Below are positions 16,891 to 25,426 of a DNA stretch of 64,000 nucleotides, piece by piece. Positions within the stretch are counted from its first letter, which is position 1, and every line of letters starts with the position of its first letter. The DNA comes from Bacilli bacterium (GTDB taxonomy: Bacteria; Bacillota_I; Bacilli_A; RF39; UBA660): the NCBI GenBank assembly GCA_028693035.1, contig JAQUWE010000001.1, positions 1 to 64,000 of the forward strand, in the 5' to 3' direction. A program made the position numbers and the translations under genes. Under the pieces are notes generated by a model. It was given only the letters and a program-made list of their open reading frames with translations. It did not search any database and was not told the origin of the DNA.

Positions 16891-17802
16891 TTAAAGTTTT
16901 TTGATTTGCACATCTGTATAATAATGCTTTAATATTTGATCATATTTATATCCTTTTTTAGCAAGTGCTTCTGCGCCATATTGACTCATTCCTACACCAT
17001 GTCCATATCCTTTTGTTGAAATCACAATGACAGTTTCATTTTGGGTAATGGAAAAATAACTTGATCGTAGTTTTAATTTATTAGCCACTTCATTTCCTGT
17101 AAATTCCTGCCCATTTATTTTAATTTTTTTGATACGACCTGTACTTGTGGTTTCTAAAACTTCTATTTGTAGAGGATTTGTTTTCGCAATATTCAAAGAA
17201 TTACAAAAGTCATCAAAAGAATAGGTCACAGAATCTTCAAAAACAGGAGATACTTCTTTATCAAAAGAAGAGTCTACACTTCTTAAGTAAGGTAGATTTT
17301 CACTAAATACTTCTTCTACGTTTTCCGTTTTTCCAGTAGAAGTGGAGAAAAAAAAGGCTTCTACAACATTCCCGTTATAATCCAAATATTGTCCTTTTGT
17401 CTCCACAACAGCCATTTTTACTTTGTTTATATTTGCTTCATAGGAAGTTCCCCATTTTTGCTTAAGAGCATTTTCATCTAAATAAACTTGATTCATAACC
17501 GTATCTACAACATCATATTCACTATTTTTATTTTGACTAATTCTTACAAGTGCATAACTGCGCGCAGCTACAGCTTGTGCTTTTAAAGCTTCTAATGAAA
17601 AACTTACTGGCATTTCTCCTGACAAAACACCTGTTACATATTCTTCAAAAGGAAGACTGATTAAATTACCACTACTTTGTTTGACTCTTATGACTTGGTC
17701 TTTTTTAAAGCTAAATTTCACTTCATCATCCGCTATGAAAAGGGTTACAATTAAATAAGGAATAATCATAATACACAAAATGGTTGCTAATATCTTTTTC
17801 AT
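16891..17802 (-). CDS. spoIID: stage II sporulation protein D (peptidoglycan glycosylase)
   Basis: This 303-residue protein has an N-terminal membrane anchor (about 3-22) and the SpoIID domain: L-P-F-E-E-Y-V-T-G-V-L-x-G-E-M-P, the catalytic Glu in S-G-E-M-P, A-L-K-A-Q-A-V-A-A-R-S-Y-A, and the C-terminal G-x-G-H-G-V-G-M-S-Q-Y-G-A. With SpoIIP and SpoIIM it remodels septal peptidoglycan during engulfment; SpoIID cleaves denuded glycan strands. It is the first gene of the sporulation block. The gap to spoIIQ contains the 10-bp tandem repeat. A possible sigma-E-like promoter lies upstream, but its spacing is poor. Confidence 0.95.
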   Translation of the reverse strand: MKKILATILCIMIIPYLIVTLFIADDEVKFSFKKDQVIRVKQSSGNLISLPFEEYVTGVLSGEMPVSFSLEALKAQAVAARSYALVRISQNKNSEYDVVDTVMNQVYLDENALKQKWGTSYEANINKVKMAVVETKGQYLDYNGNVVEAFFFSTSTGKTENVEEVFSENLPYLRSVDSSFDKEVSPVFEDSVTYSFDDFCNSLNIAKTNPLQIEVLETTSTGRIKKIKINGQEFTGNEVANKLKLRSSYFSITQNETVIVISTKGYGHGVGMSQYGAEALAKKGYKYDQILKHYYTDVQIKKL

Positions 17803-17878
17803 ATACTTCCTCTTTTCATAGTATAGTATTTCCTCTTTTACTCATATTATAATAAAGGAAAAGATTTTTTTGTCAAAA

Positions 17879-17909
17879 AAAAAGATACAGATTAAATTTG
17901 TATCTTTTT
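17879..17909 (-). terminator. terminator of the 287-residue membrane protein gene
   Basis: The 11-bp stem AAAAAGATACA/TGTATCTTTTT is followed by a T run on the minus strand. Confidence 0.8.
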
Positions 17910-18755
17910 CGTATTCTCTTTTTTTCCTTTGAGAAAAGGATAAAGAATAAATGCAAGGACTGAAAGCCCAAGTAAAATAAGACTTTTTATAATAAGTTCC
18001 ATACGGTACGCAGATGCGACTGTACTTACAATCGACTCTACTGTACTTGCTTCTCCTTCCAATGCAAGATTTAAAAATCCAGTTAATACGAAAGAAAAAC
18101 AAAAAATAAGAACCGCACCTAATAAAACAGGAATAAAAATATATAAAATCCATTTTCCTTTTTTGTAATGTAAAGCAAGAAGAATAGCTGTAATGAAAGC
18201 ACAAATGCCTATTAAAATCATTTTTACAGTATCACTTAAGACAAAACGTACTGTTGTAAGTAACTCTGGCTGCACACTGGTGGTGATGGTATCTACACTT
18301 GGTATTCTTGCAATCACTTGTGTACCTTCTGCTTTTAAAATACGTGTAATGGTTCCTTTTTGGGAAGAAGTAAGATCTGGTTTCATTTCACTTAGAGCCT
18401 GCTCTGCATGTTTATCGACCAAAGAGTCCCATTCATCTAATGTAAGTAAAGAAGTTTCTTTGCCATTTATAAGATATTCTGCACTATTGGTAGCGACTAT
18501 AGAAGAAGCTTCCTTCATCAAATCTGATTGCCAAAGTAAATCTGCTTTTGCTCTTGTAACACCAAAAGTATCTAATGTGTTGTAATAAGTAGCTGATTCT
18601 GGTGTTTCTTCCACAATTTTTTTGATATCTACTTTTTCTACTTGTTTACTAATAATTTTAGGAGATAAGAAACTCTTGGTACTCCATAAAATCATTAATG
18701 CTGTAAAAACAAAACATAAGACAATGGATAATAGAACACTGATTCCTTTTTTCAT
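17892..18755 (-). CDS. membrane protein of unknown function
   Basis: This 287-residue protein has an N-terminal membrane segment (about 5-27), a large presumably extracytoplasmic domain (about 30-170), then three hydrophobic segments (about 175-195, 203-230 and 258-277) and a basic tail. I recognise no family. It lies 8 bases after the DUF1146 gene and is probably co-transcribed with rpiB and the ligase/racemase pair. Its own strong terminator separates it from spoIID. Confidence 0.7.
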   Translation of the reverse strand: MKKGISVLLSIVLCFVFTALMILWSTKSFLSPKIISKQVEKVDIKKIVEETPESATYYNTLDTFGVTRAKADLLWQSDLMKEASSIVATNSAEYLINGKETSLLTLDEWDSLVDKHAEQALSEMKPDLTSSQKGTITRILKAEGTQVIARIPSVDTITTSVQPELLTTVRFVLSDTVKMILIGICAFITAILLALHYKKGKWILYIFIPVLLGAVLIFCFSFVLTGFLNLALEGEASTVESIVSTVASAYRMELIIKSLILLGLSVLAFILYPFLKGKKENTKKIQI

Positions 18756-18763
18756 AATTCCTC

Positions 18764-18964
18764 CTATTGTATAATTGTACTTGCACTAAAAAAGTCAAAA
18801 AAGAAATTTACAACGAGATAGGACAAGGCAACAGATACTAACAAATAAAACAAACGAGATGCATAGTATCTATTTTTTTTAAAGATTTGATTGATTTGTA
18901 CACTATCTAAAGCCCATAAAGTAAGAGGGACAACCACACAATACAAAAGAACTTTTAAACTCAT
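18764..18964 (-). CDS. DUF1146 (YwzB-like) small membrane protein
   Basis: This 66-residue protein has two hydrophobic segments around a central basic loop (FKKNRYYASRLFYLL), the pattern of DUF1146/YwzB. Its ATG overlaps the rpiB stop as ATGA, so translation is likely coupled. In Bacillus ywzB lies near spoIID, consistent with the placement here. The function is unknown. Confidence 0.8.
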   Translation of the reverse strand: MSLKVLLYCVVVPLTLWALDSVQINQIFKKNRYYASRLFYLLVSVALSYLVVNFFFDFFSASTIIQ

Positions 18965-19398
18965 ACGTTTGTATACCCATCTATTTTAGCAACACGTCTT
19001 CTATGTCTTTCATCTTCAGAAAAAGGTGTTTCTAAATACATAGCAATCATTTCTTTGGCAGCTTCTAAAGAAGTGTTTTCTCCAAAGGCTAACATATTGG
19101 CATTGTTATGCATTTTTGCGTATTTGGCTTCTTCTACCGTTTCGACTTTGGCACACCGAATGCCTTTTACTTTATTGGCTGCAATACAAACACCAATACC
19201 TGTTCCACAAAGAATAATACCGGTATCTACTTCTTTTCTTGCGATTGCTTCTCCTAATTTAAAAGCATAATCTGGATAATCTACAGATTCTGTACCATAA
19301 GTTCCATAGTTTTTTGTTTCATACTTTTCTTCTAAATAAGAAGCAAGTTGTTCTTTTAAAGCATATCCTCTATGATCGGATGCAATTCCTATTTTCAT
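18961..19398 (-). CDS. rpiB: ribose-5-phosphate isomerase B
   Basis: The length of 145 residues is typical for RpiB. D8-H9 begin the substrate loop (SDHRGY), the catalytic Cys is C64 in L-C-G-T-G-I-G, and the R-H-R-R phosphate-binding segment is near the C-terminus. It interconverts ribose 5-phosphate and ribulose 5-phosphate. It ends in TGA, one of several genes here showing TGA is a true stop. It starts one base after the ATP-grasp gene ends. Confidence 0.95.
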   Translation of the reverse strand: MKIGIASDHRGYALKEQLASYLEEKYETKNYGTYGTESVDYPDYAFKLGEAIARKEVDTGIILCGTGIGVCIAANKVKGIRCAKVETVEEAKYAKMHNNANMLAFGENTSLEAAKEMIAMYLETPFSEDERHRRRVAKIDGYTNV

Positions 19399-19399
19399 T

Positions 19400-20611
19400 T
19401 TACCACCAATTTACCTTTCTATATTTCTTTATATAATTAATATCTCTTAAGAAAAGATATAATTTTCTTTTCAAACTTTTATCTTTTTTATATTTTAATG
19501 AATTTATATATCCTTGTTTTTTTAATAAAGTTCTTATTTCTTTATTTAAGTTTTCATTTTTAATATAAGTAAGCATTACTTTTTTAGGAACAAAACTTAG
19601 TATTTGTTTTTGTTTAGAGATTTTAAAATCATGGGTTTCTCCTTTGATTAAATCGTCTACTAAACAAGCAATTAAATTTTTAGTAGATGCTGTAAAATAA
19701 TAACTACATCTTGCTTGTCTTGGATTGATTTCAAAAACTTTATAAGTTTGATCTCTTTCATCATATTTTAAATCAAATTCAGCAAAGCCTGTATAATTTT
19801 GTGATTCTAAAAAATCTTTCAAACGATTAACAAGTGCTTCATCTAGTCCATATTCATTGTAGCCATTGACAAGGACCGTACAGTTTCCCACGCCTGTATG
19901 GGTATGTTCTTGTAATCCAATTTGTGCGAAGGTAGCAAGTTCTGCTTTTCCTTTACTATTTACATAAAACATACAATCAAAGAGTCTAGAATCATCGCCT
20001 GGAATAAATTCTTGAATAATCAGTGTCTCTTCATACCCAGAGTCTTCAATTTGTTTTAAGACCTCTGTAAGTCTTTCTTTATTTGGAATTCTATAAACTT
20101 TGCTTTGTCCTTCAAATTTGTGTTTATAGTAAGCAACACCATCTCCTGGTTTAATAATCAAAGGATATAGGAATTCTTCTTCCGGTAATTTTCTTTCTTT
20201 ACAAGAATATACAAAGGTTTTAGGAATATCTAAAACATCATGAAAAGCATCATAAAAACTTGATTTATCTAAGAAAGAGTTTGTAATTTCTAAAGATGGA
20301 TAATTGAATACATACCATTGTTTTAAGTATTCTGCATTCTCCACAATCAATTTGACATAGAAATCATTGGTCGCAATCAATAAGATCTTTTTACCTTCTT
20401 GTTTTACAGCATAATTTTTTAATGTTTCTTTAAATACTTCTGTATCCCATAAATTTGGTTCATATGTAATATTGGTAATCGTACTAAGACTTGTAAATTT
20501 CATTTCTGACTTACCTATTAAATCTACTTTTTTCCCATATAATTCATGTGCACATCTTGCCATCGTATAGGCATTTATATCGGTTCCAATAATCAATATT
20601 TTAAAATCCAT
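19400..20611 (-). CDS. ATP-grasp ligase (candidate D-amino-acid ligase)
   Basis: This 403-residue protein has an N-terminal Rossmann-like segment, then an ATP-grasp fold with P-L-I-I-K-P-G-D-G (about 150), I-I-Q-E-F-I-P-G-D-D and V-F-E-I-N-P-R-Q-A-R, the Mg-binding strand. The C-terminal 70 residues are very basic. The overall layout is that of carboxylate-amine ligases related to the D-aspartate ligase of enterococci. It starts at the stop of an alanine-racemase-family gene. The pair could make and attach a D-amino acid, for example in a peptidoglycan bridge. The substrate is inference; another carboxylate-amine ligation is possible. Confidence 0.75.
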   Translation of the reverse strand: MDFKILIIGTDINAYTMARCAHELYGKKVDLIGKSEMKFTSLSTITNITYEPNLWDTEVFKETLKNYAVKQEGKKILLIATNDFYVKLIVENAEYLKQWYVFNYPSLEITNSFLDKSSFYDAFHDVLDIPKTFVYSCKERKLPEEEFLYPLIIKPGDGVAYYKHKFEGQSKVYRIPNKERLTEVLKQIEDSGYEETLIIQEFIPGDDSRLFDCMFYVNSKGKAELATFAQIGLQEHTHTGVGNCTVLVNGYNEYGLDEALVNRLKDFLESQNYTGFAEFDLKYDERDQTYKVFEINPRQARCSYYFTASTKNLIACLVDDLIKGETHDFKISKQKQILSFVPKKVMLTYIKNENLNKEIRTLLKKQGYINSLKYKKDKSLKRKLYLFLRDINYIKKYRKVNWW

Positions 20612-21808
20612 TTATCGCACTTCCCATTCTTCTATATATTCTACTTTACCATTTTTTACATATACCCTTGGTACGCCTTCATGAATCATACACATACTTT
20701 CATACGGTGTGGTATGTAGATAAGACGCTACATAAGGAAGAGAAATATGTTCTCCAATTAATTCGATTTGTGCGCCTACTTTTATCGTATCATCTATTTT
20801 GATTTGAATCATACCCATATTTACAGAACCTATAATGGTATATTTTTGTTTGCCAATCCAAACCTTTCTTCCTGTATTTTGCCTAATAAGACCATCTGCG
20901 TAGCCAATAGGCGCAATCCCTACTGTCATATCTTCCTCTGCTTTATAAGCAAGTCCATATCCAACATAGTCTCCTTTTTTTACCTTTTGGATTTCGATCA
21001 TTTCACTATAGAGCGAAAAAGTAGGAGAAACAGTTGCTTTACTAACAAGTGTTGTTTCACTAATATGATATTTGCGAATACGCATCTGCGCTTTTAGATC
21101 TTTTAATTTGCCTTTAAAACCTGTGTTTGGTTTAGGACTTTGATTGAGTCCGTACATAATTACACCCAAACGAATGCCATTACAAAACTCTATTTTTGGA
21201 TGATTGAGAAGGGTTAAACTTCTGCCTAGATGAATCATTGGAATTTGTTTGATAGAAATAAGACTTGTCAATTCTTTAAATTTTTCGATTTGTCTATCCC
21301 AGTACGGATCGCTAACACCTACCGTAGTAAGATGCGTATAAATACCCTCTAAAATATAATGTCCTTTAATGATTTCAAAAGCTTCTTTTATTTCTTCTTT
21401 ATTTTGAAATCCAAGACGATTCATACCTGTATTGATTTTAAGATGCATTTTAATGGCTTCATAGGGAACTAGTGTACATAACTCTTTTAAATACGCTAAA
21501 TTAGAGATAGTTAAAGTTACTTTGTTAGCAATCGCTGCCTTAATAGCAGTAAGCGCAACTGGTTCTAAACAAAGAATTGGTATATTTTGATTATATTTTC
21601 TGATTTTAAGTGCTTCTTCTAAAGAAGACACTGCCAAATAATTGACACCAGACTCTATTAAAGTATTTACCATATAACTGCCATGTCCATACCCATTGCC
21701 TTTGACAACGCCTATATAATAGGTGTATCCAGGGTAAGTCTGCAAGAGACTTTGGACATTTTCTTTCATTCTATCTAAATCTACTTTTACATATGTATTT
21801 CGGTACAT
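20612..21808 (-). CDS. alr: alanine racemase-family PLP enzyme
   Basis: This 398-residue fold-type III PLP enzyme has the PLP lysine K36 in V-V-K-G-N-G-Y-G-H-G and the second-base tyrosine region V-G-Y-G-L-A-Y, followed by G-I-A-P-I-G-Y-A-D-G. The C-terminal beta domain is complete. It provides D-alanine for the wall unless specialised. The direct overlap with an ATP-grasp ligase leaves open a dedicated racemase of another amino acid such as serine. The ribosome site GGTGATGAC precedes ATG. Confidence 0.88.
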   Translation of the reverse strand: MYRNTYVKVDLDRMKENVQSLLQTYPGYTYYIGVVKGNGYGHGSYMVNTLIESGVNYLAVSSLEEALKIRKYNQNIPILCLEPVALTAIKAAIANKVTLTISNLAYLKELCTLVPYEAIKMHLKINTGMNRLGFQNKEEIKEAFEIIKGHYILEGIYTHLTTVGVSDPYWDRQIEKFKELTSLISIKQIPMIHLGRSLTLLNHPKIEFCNGIRLGVIMYGLNQSPKPNTGFKGKLKDLKAQMRIRKYHISETTLVSKATVSPTFSLYSEMIEIQKVKKGDYVGYGLAYKAEEDMTVGIAPIGYADGLIRQNTGRKVWIGKQKYTIIGSVNMGMIQIKIDDTIKVGAQIELIGEHISLPYVASYLHTTPYESMCMIHEGVPRVYVKNGKVEYIEEWEVR

Positions 21809-21872
21809 GTCATCACCATCTATTCTTAAAACATTATATCACGTGTCCCTTTTTTGTTCAAGAAAAGAAAAA

Positions 21873-21886
21873 AGGACTTTAGTCCT
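21873..21886 (-). terminator. terminator of the lipoprotein gene
   Basis: The stem AGGAC/GTCCT has a 4-nt loop on the minus strand and is followed by six Ts. It overlaps the stop codon. Confidence 0.7.
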
Positions 21887-22433
21887 CATAAATACCATTT
21901 ATTTTTTGTTTATCATCATTGCTTAAATTGTTTACTTGCCATTTGCCATCTTTTTTTGTTACTGGAATTTCTAATGTATACTTTACTTTTTCTTTATCTT
22001 TTTCAAGTTCTTTTAGTTTGTAATCAATATAAAGTCCTGCATTAAATTTTTCATCTTTGTAGAATTCTTTTTCATTCTTTTTACGATAGGATTCTGCTTT
22101 CTTTAAAGTATCTGCATGATTGTTTACTTCTATTTCTACTTCTACAACAGCGTCATCTCCATTAACCGTTTCATTTTTAATGGTATATACCAAATCTTGA
22201 TAATGTTTTTTCATAATAGAACGATATTTTTCTCTTTGTTTGGTATCAAAGTTTTCATCTTCTGCGACAACTTTGTCTAAATCATTTAAAACATCTTTAT
22301 CTAAGGTTTGATATTTAGTGAGCAGCATCTCTACTTGTTTTGTAGGGGTATTGGTTAAATCTTTTCCAATGGTACAGCCCGCTACCAAAAAGAGAAGACT
22401 CATGATACTTAATACAATATATCTTTTTTTCAT
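21879..22433 (-). CDS. lipoprotein of unknown function
   Basis: This 184-residue protein has a lipoprotein signal with lipobox L-V-A-G-C (Cys20). The mature part is charged and mixed alpha/beta, ending in a strand-rich section (K-K-D-G-K-W-Q-V-N-N-L) like that of many small DUF lipoproteins related to NTF2-like folds. I cannot place it in a named family. It should sit on the outer face of the membrane. It has its own AGGAGGAAC site and terminator. Confidence 0.8.
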   Translation of the reverse strand: MKKRYIVLSIMSLLFLVAGCTIGKDLTNTPTKQVEMLLTKYQTLDKDVLNDLDKVVAEDENFDTKQREKYRSIMKKHYQDLVYTIKNETVNGDDAVVEVEIEVNNHADTLKKAESYRKKNEKEFYKDEKFNAGLYIDYKLKELEKDKEKVKYTLEIPVTKKDGKWQVNNLSNDDKQKINGIYED

Positions 22434-22549
22434 ATTGTTCCTCCTTATTACTAGTTTGAAACAAAGTTGGTAAAAATATACAAAAAAAAGATTTATAAAA
22501 CAAGTATTTTTAATTATTAAATTTTTTTAGGAATTTATAATAAAATTAT

Positions 22550-22578
22550 TTGACATAGCCTACACAATGTGCTATATT
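22550..22578 (+). promoter_or_regulatory. consensus promoter of a candidate small RNA
   Basis: TTGACA (22550-22555), a 17-base spacer and TATATT (22573-22578) face rightward. No plus-strand coding region follows for over 3 kb, but a structured stretch ending in nine Ts does. Confidence 0.7.
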
Positions 22579-22583
22579 TTTAG

Positions 22584-22665
22584 TAGTTAGAGACTCTGTC
22601 AAATCGAAGTTTTAACATTATTGTTGAAATACTATTAGAGATGATGGAGTCCCTAATTTTTTTTT
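22584..22665 (+). ncRNA. candidate structured small RNA, about 80 nt
   Basis: Downstream of the promoter, TTAGAGACTC (22587-22596) pairs with GAGTCCCTAA (22647-22656) at 9 of 10 positions. It encloses the hairpin TTTTAACA-TTAT-TGTTGAAA (22610-22629). Nine Ts follow directly (22657-22665), as in an intrinsic terminator. The last 48 bases are antisense to the 3' end of the DUF3800 pseudogene. No small reading frame is visible. This could be an antisense regulator of that locus or an independent small RNA; I know of no matching family. Confidence 0.5.
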
Positions 22666-23493
22666 GGTTAACTTTGCATGAAATGTGCTATCCTTAGCAA
22701 TAAAATTCCAATGACGATACGCATCTAACCATCTATTTTCTATATTTCCTCTCATTCCAGTTGTTATACCAATATTAAACCCAGGGTATATTTCCCTAAT
22801 ATTATATAAAATAATTTTATACAATTTTTCTTTCGCAATGGTCGTCTTTCCACGCCGATTTGTTTCTATATTTTTAACTTTATCTAAATTATTTAATTTA
22901 AAATTCATCGATCCTAAAATAATGTCCATACATTGAAGTATAACATGGTTTTTGGAATTTATTTCTGTAACATCTTCTGAGAATATATAAATATTATTTA
23001 AATTTAACACATGATTTAAGTTTAGAATATGTTCTTTAAAAAGCTTAGCTTTTTCCTTTGTATCAGGCAATTGATCTAAATATAATTTTATAAAAACCTT
23101 ATTGTTTTCAGCATCCTTATTACAGTAATCAAGCCCAAAGGAATGTTTTATAAATTGATAGTATAATAAAAAATAACTATTATTCAACTGGGCTTTTGAT
23201 AATTTATTTGGAACATGTGCATTTTGCCGAAACATAATTCTAATTTTTATTTTATTATCTGATACTAAATCAAAAAAATAATCTATCAATTCAATATATT
23301 AGTCTAGATATTGTGCTGTAACTTTTGACCATTTTACTTCCGCTAGTAAATTGAGCTCTCTCTTTTTATTTTCAAGCATTTTTGATAATGATTCTAAATG
23401 CGTATAATCTACCAATGCACCACCATAAAAATTACTATAAAAACTACCTTTTTTATAAGATTCATCTGCATATATTAAATATTGTTTTTTCAT
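22618..23493 (-). pseudogene. DUF3800-family gene with an in-frame stop
   Basis: Two halves lie in one frame. The first (23493 to 23299, 64 residues) starts with Y-A-D-E-S and ends W-S-K-V-T-A-Q-Y-L-D. A TAA at 23299-23301 follows, and the frame then continues Y-I-E-L-I-D-Y-F-F-D to 22618. The joined product of about 291 residues matches the layout of DUF3800 proteins, with the N-terminal D-E-S motif and a Lys-rich C-terminus. A single substitution (for example AAA or CAA to TAA) explains the break. DUF3800 genes often sit in mobile or defence regions; this one lies alone between a lipoprotein gene and asnS. Confidence 0.8.
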
Positions 23494-23738
23494 TTTTCCC
23501 TCCTGACAGATGTACTATAACACCCCAAAATATTTTTACCGAATAATATAACATCCTTATACTATTAAATAATTTTTATTTTACTTTTTCTCCTTTATTT
23601 TAACCATACCAAAATATTTAACCAAATAAATTGTAGGTGTCTCAAATGACTACTTTTACACATTTTTATACTTATATTTTATATAATAAATCACTCCTTT
23701 TCCTTGCTCTTGCCGTAAATAAAAGAATTTTATACAAA

Positions 23739-23765
23739 AAAAAGATTTATAAATAAACCTTTTTA
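23739..23765 (-). terminator. terminator of asnS
   Basis: On the minus strand AAAAAGGTTTAT pairs with the following ATAAATCTTTTT around a tiny loop. It ends in a T run just after the asnS stop. Confidence 0.7.
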
Positions 23766-25142
23766 AAATTCACAATTTCCTGGTGTTCTTGGGAAAGGAA
23801 TAACATCACGAATATTTTCAACACCTGTTAGGTAAATCAGTAAACGATCAAATCCCATTCCAAATCCACTATGGACACATCCACCATATCTACGTAGATT
23901 ACAATACCACTGTACTACATCTTTATCAATACCCATAGCATCTGCTCTTTTGATTAATGTATCATAGTTTTCTTCTCTTTGACTTCCACCCATTAATTCA
24001 CCAGCGCCTGGTACTTCTAAGTCTACTGCCGCAACGGTTTTTCCATCAGCATTTTCTTTCATATACCAAGCTTTGATATCTTTAGGCCAGTTGGTAATGA
24101 AAACAGGACTACTAAAGTATTCTGTAATATATTTTTCATGTTCTTTAGCAATATCTTCTTCGTAATCTGGTTCAAACTCCCATTTTACATCTGCTTCTTT
24201 TAATATATCAACTACTTCTTTATGTGTTTTTCTTACAAAGTTTGCTTGCACCAATTTGCTCAATTTATCCAGCAATCCTTTTTCAACAAATTGATCTAAA
24301 AACTCTATTTCAATAGCACATTTCTCTAATACATAAGAGACCACTGATTTTAGCATTTCTTCTTCGATATCCATAAGCCCTTCTAAATCACAAAAAGCAA
24401 TTTCTGGTTCAATCATCCAGAATTCATTTGCATGTGTTTTGGTATTAGAGTTTTCTGTACGGAAAGTAGGACCAAATGTATAGATTTTTTTATACGCAAG
24501 AGCGAATGCTTCTCCGTGTAATTGTCCTGTTCCTGTTACATAAGCTTGTTTACCAAATAAGTCCTTGCTCATGTCTACATTTCCTTCTTTATCTGTAGGC
24601 ATATGCTCCATATTTAAAGTTGTAATTTTAAACATTTGATCAGAACCTTCACAGTCTGTTGTTGTAATAAGAGGTGTATGCGCATAAATATATCCTCTAT
24701 CTTGAAAATACGTATGAATAGCCATAGCTGCTACACTACGAATTCTAAAAACAGCCTGAAATAAATTTGTTCTTGGTCTTAAATAAGCAATTTCTCTTAA
24801 AAATTCACGAGAATGTCTTTTTGGTTGTAAAGGATATTCTTCTGGACAATCCCCTTCTAATTTATATTCTTTTAACTGTATTTCAAATTCTTGTCCTTCT
24901 TTAGGAGATGGGATTAAAATACCTTTTACGGTAATGGCACATCCATTATGAAGTTTAGCAATCTCCTCAAAAGAATCTAGGGTATTGTCATACACTACCT
25001 GTATATGCTTGAAATAAGTTCCATCAGAAAAATCTATAAAACCAAATTCTTTTTGTTTACGATGGCTACGAATCCATCCAGAAACAACAACTTCCTTTTC
25101 CATATATTCTTCTTTTTTTTCATATAATTCTTTAATATCCAT
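23763..25142 (-). CDS. asnS: asparaginyl-tRNA synthetase
   Basis: The start is at codon 23 of the longer frame (AAGGAGGAAATAAAA before ATG), giving 459 residues, typical for AsnRS. The N-terminal OB fold binds the anticodon (V-S-G-W-I-R-S-H-R). Class II motifs follow: motif 2 (F-R-T-E-N-S-N-T-x-x-H-A-N-E-F) and motif 3 (G-F-G-M-G-F-D-R-L-L). It charges tRNA-Asn with asparagine. Expression should respond to uncharged tRNA-Asn through the T-box leader at 25149-25390. Confidence 0.97.
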   Translation of the reverse strand: MDIKELYEKKEEYMEKEVVVSGWIRSHRKQKEFGFIDFSDGTYFKHIQVVYDNTLDSFEEIAKLHNGCAITVKGILIPSPKEGQEFEIQLKEYKLEGDCPEEYPLQPKRHSREFLREIAYLRPRTNLFQAVFRIRSVAAMAIHTYFQDRGYIYAHTPLITTTDCEGSDQMFKITTLNMEHMPTDKEGNVDMSKDLFGKQAYVTGTGQLHGEAFALAYKKIYTFGPTFRTENSNTKTHANEFWMIEPEIAFCDLEGLMDIEEEMLKSVVSYVLEKCAIEIEFLDQFVEKGLLDKLSKLVQANFVRKTHKEVVDILKEADVKWEFEPDYEEDIAKEHEKYITEYFSSPVFITNWPKDIKAWYMKENADGKTVAAVDLEVPGAGELMGGSQREENYDTLIKRADAMGIDKDVVQWYCNLRRYGGCVHSGFGMGFDRLLIYLTGVENIRDVIPFPRTPGNCEF

Positions 25143-25148
25143 TTTTAT

Positions 25149-25390
25149 TTCCTCCTTTTTATAAAAAAAACGCCAGTAAGAGAAGGGGCATATTGTACGC
25201 GGTGCCACCCTTCTTTTCCTAGCGGATATCTCTATTCATATGTAACGGTATGGACCGGCTTAGTCTACTTAGAATATTCTTTTCGGTAAGCAACTCCGTG
25301 GTGTTCTTCTGACTTAGACATATTGTTAGTTTCCACCGGCCTAACTCTCTCTTAACTGTTTCTAAATCTTACTTCTCCACATCAAAGTTC
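25149..25390 (-). promoter_or_regulatory. T-box riboswitch leader of asnS
   Basis: On the minus strand the T-box sequence AAGGGTGGCACCGCG is at 25198-25212. The terminator 3' arm CGCCAGTAAGAGAAGGGGC-complement lies at 25171-25189 and pairs with the strand around 25205-25224, then eight Ts follow at 25163-25170. Stem I is closed by GGCCGG/CCGGTCC, and AAC triplets occur inside it as expected for Asn. Which triplet is the specifier needs an alignment. Confidence 0.9.
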
Positions 25391-25397
25391 TAACAGT

Positions 25398-25426
25398 AGT
25401 ATACTGTATTTTATTTTATTCGTCAA
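25398..25426 (-). promoter_or_regulatory. promoter of the asnS T-box transcript
   Basis: TTGACG (25421-25426, minus strand), a 17-base spacer and TATACT (25398-25403) lie just before the T-box leader. The -35 overlaps the last codons of the upstream gene. Confidence 0.7.

Noticed and set aside
17842..18204. Minus-strand frame rich in Cys, Phe and Tyr overlapping the 287-residue membrane protein
   Set aside because: It lies in another frame of the same strand, has biased composition and no start signal.
22587..22656. Ends of the small-RNA candidate as inverted repeats of a miniature transposon
   Set aside because: I see no target-site duplication, and the promoter plus T run fit a transcript better.
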